Positions 21,947 through 33,900 of a DNA stretch of 64,000 nt are shown one piece after another (positions within the stretch are counted from its first letter, which is position 1; every line of letters begins with the position of its first letter). The DNA is from Plutella xylostella (taxonomy: Eukaryota; Arthropoda; Insecta; Lepidoptera; Plutellidae), in NCBI RefSeq assembly GCF_932276165.1, contig NC_063991.1, positions 3,153,001 to 3,217,000 on the forward strand, written 5' to 3'. The notes below the pieces were generated by a model. It made no database searches and was not told the DNA's origin. It saw nothing but the letters and a program-made list of their open reading frames with translations. Both the position numbers and the translations under genes were made by a program.

Positions 21947-24900
21947 ATGGCGAATGTGGGAAAGGTTTTAGCGACTATTAAAGCGGTGATAACTCGCTTG
22001 GTGTTCGCCACCCATGGCGTCATAGCCATATGGCAGGTCACTGTCTTCAAGGACAGCATAGAGTTCTGGTATCTGGCTGCACCCATTTTGCTGCTGATCT
22101 TCGAAGGAGTCTTCACGCTGACCATAAAGGAGAACCAGGAGTGGAAGTGGTAAGAAGTAGTGTTAATAGAATGAAAAAGACGACCGAATGGCGTAGTGGT
22201 TAGTGACCCTGACTACTGAGCCGATGGTCCCGTGTTCGATTCCCGGCTGGAGCAGATATTTGTTTAAACACAGATATTTGTTCTTGGGTCTTGGATGTGC
22301 CCGTAAAATGGCAATAGGCCCGCCCCCTATTACATTTGGACTAATATAACACTCTGGCGAAAAGTGGGTGCAGCAATGCACCTCTGCCTACCCCGCAAGG
22401 GAGTACATTAGTACAAGGCGTGAGTGCGTGTTTTTGTGTGTGTTTTTTTTTAGTGTTAGTAGTTGTTACAGTCAAACTATAAAGTCCTGACTCTCTAGTA
22501 CGGGTTTTGCTATTTATGAAAACGAAAAAAGTTTATGTTTTCTCCTGTCATCTGCGGCTGCGTACAATAGTAGGTACATTATCTATCAAAAGGTTCATGA
22601 TAGATGATTTCATCACACCTCCTGGCACTTACCGCATACACACTTTCTGGCACCCCTTGTAAAGTAATCTAAACACACAAACACACCATCACACACACAC
22701 AAACACACTTTTTTATTTTATTTTCTAACATATATCAAATTTATCCAAGATTGCACTGTATAAGTTTTATGTTCTTGTAAAGCCGTATTTATTATCTCTA
22801 TCCTCCACGGGACAGGCATTGCCTAGTGTGGGGGTCAGTACATTCACCATCTCTTGTATTTTTTTAAAGGAAATAAACATTTTTACTTACTTTACTTACT
22901 TACTTACTTACTAGTTTCAATGACGAAGGAATAAAGATTTATTCCTACGTCATTGGATAGTTTCCATTAGAGGCGCCACTTAGCATGCGAGAAAACGTAA
23001 ACTTTTATAGTTTTCTACAAAATATCAAACCTGACCTAGACTCTAGACCTGCTGACATCAAAGAGTGCGTTTTTTATGATTATCAGTTATTTACTTACTT
23101 TTACATACAGTTTAAAATAAAATACCGATTGATTATGGATTTTTAACGGATTTGTCCTTTAATAAATATAACAGATCGATTAAATACGATCTAAAACAAT
23201 TAGTTAGGATCCACTTCCGTTTTCACGACTTTATAGTTGGGCTGTACCTCTCGAGCTTAAAAGGGAGGTGTAATCGATTTGAGAGGTTTATGGCTGAAAT
23301 AGCTGTTCCCGCGAGCTTCGCTTCGCCTTAATAAGTTTTCCCGTGGGAATCCCGGCATAAAAAGTAGCCTATGTTCTTTCTAGACCATATGTATACCAAA
23401 TTTCATTCAAATCCGTTCAGTAGTATTGGCGTGAAAGAGTAACAGACAGACACAGTTACTATCGCATTTATAATATTAGTTAGGATAGTTGGGATTAATG
23501 GAAAGAAGCATCTTTAGCAATCAGCGAATGACGCTACTCTATGTCTGGCTATTATTATTATTATTAAACATTTATTTCCAGATATATCATCCATAGTAAA
23601 TTAGTAAAACATGTCAAAAAAAAAATTGTTAGTCAAAATATAAAAATCATAAGTACACGCAAAAATTAAATTAAATCAGATCAGAAATAATAAGCTATCC
23701 TTTCACTCGGTGACAAATTCTAGACCCTATATTCATGATAAGAAATAATACTATAATGCTTTATATATTGAACTGCTTTGTGCACTAAAGTAGATAGATA
23801 TAGATAGATAGAATACGCTTTATTTGATGGACACCAACAAAGAATCATAGGAATAACAAATTGCAACTTAATTAGGGTACAAAAGGCGGTCTTATCACTA
23901 AAAGTGATCTCTGCCAGATAACCTTTGGAAAGTACTACGTACGTCGTAGCAAAGTATTGTAGACATTCGTAGCCTCGCGTAGCATTTGTAGTCAAGCGAC
24001 TTAATAGTCATATGGATCCGTAGCGAGGCGTAGCATTCGTAGCCCCTTTTAGCACATCCGTAGCGACGCGTAGCAACTATTTGCAAAAGCTGATTGATTC
24101 AGGGGATTATCCCTATAATCTTTTGTTTAACGACTCTTAGATTTTTTTGAAAAATAAACACTTTCCCACTATAAAATACAATACAAAATATTTATTTTCA
24201 GTAACTTAGTCTATGTATTGTTGGGGCACTCCTATACCTGTATTAGGAGACCCCGCTCTTCCGGCCACTCACTGTATGCAGTAGTTACATTAAATAAACT
24301 TACATAAGAATAAAAAAAACTAAAAGATTTAAAATGCTTGTATTGGGAACGAACGTCTTCATTCTCGAATTTTCAAAAGTCGTAACACAAAAGTTACTCA
24401 GTATGAGCCTTAGAGTCACCCTATTTCGCTATTTCTATATAACCAAATCATCAAGTTTATCAGACATAGCAAATACAAAGCTAATCCACGCAACTAACGG
24501 GCCTCTAGTAGGGGTTTTGCAATTTAAGAAAACGAAAAAAGTTTCGGTTTTCTTCTGTAATCTGCATACATTATCTGTCAATAGTTTCACAATAATTTCC
24601 GCTAGAGACACCACTTTGTATGCGAGAAAACGTAAACTATTATAGTTTTCGTCAAACTATCAAACTAATATACTAGACGTACAGACACACAACACACGCC
24701 AAACCCACAACACCTTGCAGGTTGGAGGTGAACAAACCTTGCTGATATCTCGAACCCCTTTCCTTTAGCTCCAGTGGGATCACTCTAGCTCACACAACAC
24801 AACGACAGAGCTTTCATACCATCGCGATCAAGATAATTATTTAATCTAAATTTTGAAATAACTTGCTTACAGGCTACAGGCTACAGCTAGCTATATTTCA

Positions 24901-27900
24901 ATGATATGAAAGTAAGCTCATTCCAACCAGTGCTGTGCTATGTAGAACAATCAAAAATTTCAAAATGAAGGATATTGCGTCCGTCAGAACATGCGCTACC
25001 CTTATTCAAACAAATTATGACAGATGTACAGTGCTCCAAAATTCATAATGCGCATAGAAATCTTTGACAGATCGGTTGTTTTCGATTATGTGATACATGA
25101 TATTGACTCCTATTTCTTTCAAACAAGGTGCAAAATGCAAGTGTTTTGTTTAAGGCTCTTACGATTTAATGATTCGGGTGTGAAGATCTGCATGTGCATT
25201 ATTAATTTTGGACAAGTGTACTTACAGTAAAACTATAAAGTCCTGAAAACGGAAGTGGATCCCAACTAAATGTTACAGACAGTATTTAATCGATGTATTA
25301 TATTTTTTTTAAGCGCGAGGGTGCCATTTTCTTCAGCGGCTGGCCCCGTACTTACGCTATTATATTAAAATAATTTGTAAGTCAATGGGATCAATGAATA
25401 TGATTGTTTATTGACATCCACCAAACACAGCGTAGCATATCTCTCTAGTAGAAAAGCAACCATAGCGTGAGGGAAACTTAGGTATTTGTAAGGTAGAATG
25501 ACCCCTGTCTGGTAATAAAGCCCCACCCTGTATCAGTCCCTCTTCGGTTCACTTCGCTTTGACAAAAAGACGGACAAAATGTCAGCCGCGTGACCGAGGC
25601 CTTGACGCGAAGTGTTGTAAATGAATTATTACTAACGTAGATAAGTAGGTACCTAAATGAAGTCTTGGTGGCGTTACGGATAAGATCTCGACTCTCATTT
25701 CAGAGGCTGTGGATTGAAATTCTGGCATAAGTCTAGGTATACCAATGAATTCTTTACAAAGAAGTTATATAAGTAAAATTACGAACATGCTCTTTTGGTG
25801 AAGGAAAACATCGTGAGCCAAGATGTAGCATAGGTAGATGTAGATTATTATTACCTCAATGGTTTACGAGTACTTAGGTTACATACCTACATAACATAAT
25901 GAGCCTAAGTAGCTACTTTATCCAACACCTAAACTCACGTCTATACTAATTTACTACTGTTTTAGTCGTAAGTAGGAGTAGGTATGACCAATAAACATGG
26001 CTAGGCTATGGCGCTAAACACCAGTTGTAAGTTGTTTCGAAGTGGTATTAGTGATATCAGACCCCATTGCAATTCGATTCAGTTATATCGTAATAAAACT
26101 CATCTACCTAGTTGAACAATAATAACTTACATAAATTAACTTAAGTTAAATAAAATGTACTTAACATGTAGGTACCGATTTAACTAAAACATCTTTGCAA
26201 AATTGCACCCTTCATTTTCATGACTTTACATGGACGAACTGCACATACCTTCTAATCTAGCTCAAGCAATTGATACTATGAACACTGACCTAACTAAAAT
26301 AGTAGACTGGAGTAAACACCATGGCCTTATGGTCAATCCGAAGAAAACTCAAGTTATTCTTATTGGAAGTTCTAGGTTGATGAACAATAATTTTCTTCGG
26401 ATGGTGCCGCCAATTTATTTTGACGGGGTTCATGTACCCTATAGTGATACGGTCAGGAATCTTGGCGTAATTTTTGACAAGTTTCTGACATGGAGTCCTC
26501 AGCTGGAGGCGGTTAGCCGGAGGATGTTTGCTTCCGGGGGATCACTTCGAAGACTACGCAATTTCCTTCCTACCTCCACCAAAATTGCTTTAGCTCAATC
26601 ACTCCTTCTTCCCGTTCTTGACTACGCCGATGCCAGCTATCTTGATCTCACTGAGGAGCAACTTAACAAGCTTGAGCGTCTTCAAAATTATTGCATACGA
26701 TTCATATTTGGCTTAAGAAAATATGACCATGTATCTGTATTCCGACAAAAACTCAAGTGGCTCCCAATTCGTCTTCGACGGAATACTCACATACTTTCAC
26801 TACTTTATTCGGTACTGTTCAATCCTTGTTCCCCAACATACCTTAAGGAGCGTTTTGAGTTGAGATGCTCCACACACAGCCGCTCACTACGTTCATCTCA
26901 TAACTTTCGCCTTCATGTTCCCTCTTGCACCACGGTGTTTTATGAGGGTTCCTTCACTTTTCAGGCTGTTAAATTATGGAACGATCTGCCCATGGAAATC
27001 AGACTCGCACCCTCTCTACCATCCTTCAAAAACAAGCTCAGACAGCATTACTTAAATTTAGCTTATCCAGATTAGAATAAACCAGCATAATATATATATA
27101 TAGATATTTATTTATGTATGTATTGTATTATTACATATAAGGTCTAGGTATATAATTATTAATAGCTATGTAGGTTTAAAGTATTTATATACATATGTTC
27201 ATAATATTTTTAAGTATTATTGTATTTACACATTGTTCATAGTAATTATGTTGTATTTTCTCTTGTCTTGTCACACGTTACCCCTTTCTTTATACTTTAT
27301 ATTTCCTTTCAATGTGGTTGTCTGGAAGAGATTACTTTTAGTAATAAGGCCGCCAATTGTACCATTTTTCTTTTCTATGTTTGTGATACTATTTCGTTTT
27401 GTGTGCAATAAAGTGTATTTTATCTTTTATCTTTATCTTTATACCTATCTATTTTGCTGACTATACGTAACCTACTTGTAGTTTATGCAAAATCATTCCG
27501 ATATTAAAACGTTGATGAAGACATTAGCACGTAACGGCCGCTAATGACGGTTCCGGAGCTGTCATCGGGACGCACCTATTACGTTCTAATGTTCTCAGGA
27601 CTGAAGGATATCGTTTTCAGGCGAGGTTATAGGAAGTTTTGTACAGTTTGTTGCAGATCCTATATTTTTAAGCTATTCATGAATACATTTTGGGATCACG
27701 GAATAGTTTTTTAAGTGGCTGGATAAGAAAGGCTGAGGGCAGATAGGTTTTGTGTGTGTTTTGTGTCCTTTGGACAGGCCTAGCTTCCAGCAGTAAACCT
27801 TGCGCGATTATACTGATGTAGATTCTGAAGCACTGAAGGCACAGCATTTAATTTTAGCGACATCAATCTATAAATAAACAGGCTTTCGTGAATCGTGTAT

Positions 27901-30900
27901 CATACGGGCTTATGATGATGATGATATAATATTGGTTTTTACCTGATTTTCTACCTTAATCTACCATAAAGCATAAACTTGCCACAGTTCTGTTTATCTT
28001 CTCGTTGTGCTGCCGCTACACGGGTTCGTTATCGTACATAGTTATGGACGTAGATAAACATCACTATATCGCGATTAATCATAAATACGGTGCTGTGATT
28101 GGTAGAACGCGTGTTAAGGCGATAATACGCAGAAATAGGGCAGCCAGTTAAAAAAAACATAACTTCCGCTTGAGAAGAAAGTTATTATTTTTATCAACTG
28201 GTGGCGCTAGTTCTTCGTATATAGCGTCTTAACGAGTTTATCCAAGTCGATAACAAACCAGCGTAGCAGCCCACAGATGTGTGAAACTGACAGCTCCTCT
28301 TACTCGCAGGTTCTGCCCTTCAGTGTTCATCTACCTGGGGCTGACGGTGCCGGCGATCTGGCTGCTGGAGCTGCACAAGGTGGACCTGCGCCTGCAGCGG
28401 AAGATGAACCAGACTGAGACCATCAATGTTGAGGTAGAGTAGTAAAGACGATGGTGACTACTTGAAGGCCTAGCATGGGGCGCCAAGACGTGACTTTTTT
28501 TTGAGTTGCGCTCACTCACAACATAACGCGCGGCTTCGAGAGCGAGTGTAGCGAAAAACTTTTTTCACGTCTTGAAGTACGCGTCTTGCGCCCCATGGTA
28601 GGCCATCAGGAAGTCTCTCTGAGAGTGGCTATATAGGTCTTTTGAGAGGTGTCAGGTTTCTTTGGCCCATGTTGTAGGGTCCTTATGTATGTCCTCCTTG
28701 ATAATACTTTTATTCCTTGATTTCTAGACAAACATTTATTCGCTATAAAATGTCATCTACTGTAACCTCATGTTATAACCTATTGGCACCTTTACTGGCG
28801 TTTGTTTTGATACTAAATGCCCCGTCAAAGCCCCTTAAACCCAAAACCACCAACCTGTACCCAACCCCTACCCCCCAGACGGAGATCCCCATCCCGGGAG
28901 CGACCAAGATCCCGACGGACATGTGGGTGACGCTGATCGAGCAGTTCCTCATGCTGACCCTGATCGTGGGCCGCTGGCTGCTGCCCAAGGGTGAGCTGAC
29001 GAGGGACCAGCTCAGTCAACTGCTGCTGGTTTATATTGGTGAGTAAGGGTGAAAGGGGTGGTTCAAGAGATTAATTCGTGGAATGATTGGATTGGTCTTT
29101 TGGTTATGATTGTTCTTGTTTTTTTTTTCTAATCTCATTATTTTATTCGTCATACAGCCTAGGAATGCTTGTTCTTGTTGCTAAACATCAATCTGTATTA
29201 TTGACCACTTCATCCAGTCGAAATTTCTAATACTTGCTAACAACTGCAAAAATTTGGGGGTCACCACTCGCAAAATTAGCCATATCAGTCAGATATCGTT
29301 CATCCTTCTATCAGTGACGAAAACATTAGGATTTTGACACTCGTGGTCGAATGATTAGTCATCTGTAGGGCTATCCGGAAAAAACGCAGCACATTCTATT
29401 CGATAGTCTATTTGAAAGTGCTGTCAACCTGTCAACAACAAAATGGCGGTGTATTGCGGTGTACAGATTTGCGAAAGTTTGACAGCTATCATTCCATAGG
29501 TCATTGTCAGAATAATATTATGTACTCTGTGGTCATTCTTTTCGAAACTCATTCGAAAGGTAAAAAGTGTTCGAAAGTGCTGTCAAGTTGACAATAGTCG
29601 CACTCGCATTCGATTCTATTCGTTAGCTCGAATTTTCATGATACGGGTACTGTCCATGCGCCTCACTATTTTATGGTACAGTGGATTGGATACACCACTT
29701 ATCTAACTACCGTAACTTTAAATACAAAATAAGTTATTAGGTTAAGTCATAACAATGCATGCTGTGATCCTGTAATTGGGCTTACACTATTATTTTTGGT
29801 TAAGTTTTTTTTGTATTATTAGTTTAGTGTACCTACGCCTATTGGCTATTGTATTCAATAAATAAATAAATCTCCTTTCATCCATCCCTCCCATAAACTG
29901 AAAACTCCCTTCAACCCCCAGGCACAGCCGCGGACATCATAGAATTCTTCGACTCCTTCAAAGACGAGAAGGTGGCGACAGAGAAGGTGCTGGTCCTCCT
30001 GACCCTGGCCATCTGGTCGTGGTCTCTCATCCAGTTCACCGTGGTGCTGACTGCCACCAAGTCGCGGAAGTCCAGAGGAACCGCAAATAGGTCTGACATG
30101 TACGTATGTTACTGCACCGCCCAGCTGAAACACCCTAGTATGAATCTGGTTGTAACGTTGGTGTAGTTTTTTGACCATACGCAAAAGGTTATAGATCCCC
30201 CTGGGAGGTGCGGGGTGAGGTGGGAGTAGTATGTGTCAAGACCGCGCGATGCCATTGGCTCTTATCATTCGTTCATAACAAGATAGCCACCAATTTTCTT
30301 CTACTTTTGGGCTCGTCTGTTTCGGAGCTATACACAGCAACAGACACTTCAAACTTATAACCTACTTCTTCGGTAAGCGACAATTATAGCTACTCCAACG
30401 TTATGCCAGGTTTATTGATAAGTTTGACACAGTTCACTGCCACGCTTTATGCCGTTTTTGTTACGCTGTTATGTTGTGTTTTTTTCAGGTTATTTTATCT
30501 TTGTTCACCATGTTCTTTTTATCAGTATTCTCTTTCACTTTTATACTTACTTAAGTACTGCGTGTATACGACCTATATTTTACTCTTATAAACGAATACT
30601 TAGATTATTTATTTGCTTGCTGTTACATAGTTTTGCTTTTAACCCATTATTTCTTACACATTTGCTTCACACAAAATCAGATAGTTAGGTAATACTCTTT
30701 TGAAGCGATACAAACGCGCGTATACGATACATAGGAGCAGAGTATAGTAGGGTCTGAATCCCATAGATAGATAGTTATGTATACATATTATATCACCCGA
30801 ACCAAGACCCGAGTACAATATATATCTAAATAAATATCTGCATCGGCCGGTGATCGAACCGGGACCTTCGGCACAGCAGTCAGGGCCACTAAACCCTCAT

Positions 30901-33900
30901 GATCCCCAGGAGCACCAGTCGCGCCTGCTGCTGCTCCATCGAGGTCTGCGCCATCATGATGAACATCGTGCTCCAAGACGCTCCGTTCCTCGCCTTCCGC
31001 CTGCTGATCATCTGCCACTACAACATCGTTAACTACATGAACATATTCTTTACTTGCAAGAATACGCTGGTGAGTTTTAGGTGGTAACTATACTATCCAC
31101 ATACGTGGTAACCGGTAAATAGCAATGCGTATCTAGGATACAGTTTTAGGTCCCACTTTTTAGGAAGTGCGGACTGTGCAGCTCTGAATTCTTTCTTTTC
31201 ATTCGTTCATTAATGAGAATGAGTCATCATCATCATCATCAAGATCTCCTGTGTATAGGTACACTTGGGCCCTATAATAAACACCTGCGCAGTTCCACCA
31301 TCAATATTTTGATTGATCCAGAGTGCCATATAGCCAAGTAGGTGTCAATATCATCCTGAATCCTGGCGTTTACGATACTGGGGCTAGGTTGCTATACAAA
31401 AATTGCCCATCTGCCTAATGCGGTATTGGTTTGAAATCGGGCCAATTTACATTTCCCCTATCGTACTTACTTAAAAAACGATGAGTTACATTTCCTAATA
31501 GGGTGACCATACATCTGAACACACCTCAACACGTTGACCTCAACCCCCATACCTCCGCAGGTGATCCTGCTGCAAATCTACCGCCTGTACGTTTTACACC
31601 TGGAGCGAGTCGACGAAGGAGGAGGCTCCGTGTACAGGAAGAGACACAAGCACCGGAGTGGAGAGGGGAAGGAGAGAGACAGGAAGCACAAGTGAGTACG
31701 GTGGGCCTTTACTGAGGAGGTTTTTCTTAATCGGTAGAGCAGTGAAACTTGTATGGCGCGTAGCACAGCGCGTGTACCGCTAAACGTAAAAAACGCTTCT
31801 ACATTGCAGGTACTGGGTTTTGGAAGGGTTTAAAAAAATTAATACCTAATCATGAGGGAGGGCGTGGGGAGAAAAAAACGCTTTTAAACGGAAGTTATGA
31901 TTTTATTTCAATTGGCGGCGCTAGTATTAGGCCACGTTCAGAAGACACGCGCCCGCCTCGCGCCCACCTAGCACACGCTACAGACGCCACTTCAGAACTT
32001 TGAGATCTGTTGATGTGGTATTGATACTCAAACTTATTTGAAAACAAATTCAAATCGCCTTGTGCAGCGGGGCGTGTGGGGGACGGTGCGTGTCGTCTTA
32101 CTCTTCACTTTGTGAACCCTGCTCTCAATTTCAGGAAACACGACAAGTCCAAGCGTGACAAGAGACACGATGTAATGGAGACTTCCATCTCGGTGATCAG
32201 CGACCCTCGCCGGCAGGACCGAGGGGACGGGGGCAGGATCCGGTGAGAATAGCCTTTTGTTTTTAATGTTTATTTTTGCTATTCATGTTTATTTTTGCTA
32301 TTCTCCGTTTCGATTAATAGTGACAAAAACAAGTGCTGTGGCATAGACTAATACAGCGTGTATTAGTCTATGGCTGTGGGTTTACCACCAACGAACATTA
32401 GCAACCAACTCGCTCGGTTTTTAAGTCTGACGCAAATTGTATGAATCTGACAGATACTTGACAAGCGAGCGATGTCAGGGGTGGTACGATAGCTGGACTA
32501 TTCCTGTAGCCGTGGTGAAAGCATTAGTCAGTCAGATTTGCGCCAGATATATTATATGAGGTCGTAGTTACTTTACCTCATAGGTACATTTATTGATAGA
32601 GGTACTAGCGAATAACTTCCAAGTGTATCAAAAAGCACTAAAATAGCAGATCGAGATGGGGCAAATTTAAAAAAATCAGGCTACAAAAATAAAATTTGCC
32701 TGAAGTTTAAGTAGTTAGCTATAACAGAAAAATGATTGTGTATAATCCTAAATGACCATTCCAAAGCTGAAATGACTGGACACAACCCAAATTCCCGAAA
32801 ATCTTTACACAATAATCGATTGGCTATACCTAGAATACCTTTCATTATACCTAGTCCCTATAAGAATGCAAAATACTGACCACCGCTGAACCAAAACAAC
32901 AAAAATCCACAAACGAATTTGAGATCTAATCCCTTCGCCATAACTTCGGATATTGCTGTAAACTTTATCTAAACAACACAACCCATTTCACATCGAAATT
33001 CAACCGTATTCCTTAAAAACCAAGAGTGTAAATCGATAAACTTGCAAAATCTGAGCGTAGTCTGAATGTGGTGGTATTGATGTGTCGTATGAGGTGGTGA
33101 TAAGGTTTATTTTCGTGAAAGTGTAAGGGTTGGCCGGTCGTCACCTTGACACGGGGACGGGTTGGGAATCACCTGTACTAGTGATGTCGTAGCGTGTGGT
33201 TTAAAGACTTATCGATAGTTGTGAAACTTTAGCAATGCTAAATTTGAGATTATTAGATTTGGTGCTTTCAAAATCTCTCCAACAAGGTTTATATGCTAAA
33301 GGACATTGGGCATTTGGTATGGCAATTGGGAAAAAACGCCCGATGTCTTTTGGAACTTAGTACTTTCAAAATCTCTGCCATTCGGTCTTACCACAAAAAG
33401 TAACGTAAAAAGGTTTATGTAGGGTCTACCTTTCCTCATCGTACGCAACGGACACATCGCATTCGGTATTATTTGTATAGAAATTCACACAAGTACGTCC
33501 ACTTCAGAGGCATTGCCGACTTTTTATGCATATATTTATGAAAATTCGTTTGGTCCTATACTTACCTACAATACTGTGGACGTTTACCTTAAAATACATA
33601 TTAGGTTATTGGTTGTCAAGAGGGGCTGTAAAATTTTCATAGACAATACATATTTATGATATTTAGGACTAGTTTTTCAATAGTCAGATAAATATTATCT
33701 GACGAATAAAATTGTTGCTGTCACTGTCTAATACAAACATTCAGTCGCGACAGCATCAGAATTATTCACCAGATAACTTTTATCTGGCTACTGAAAAATC
33801 AGCCCTTAGCTAAATATTATGTGTTTATCGATAGTTCGATAGGGATGATATCCATCCCATCCCTTCCCTACAGGGGAGCGGTCCCGCCAAATGACTGTGA

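Noticed and set aside
23935..24080. CRISPR-like array from the repeated CGTAGC motif
   Set aside because: Spacing and repeat length are irregular and the genome is clearly eukaryotic.
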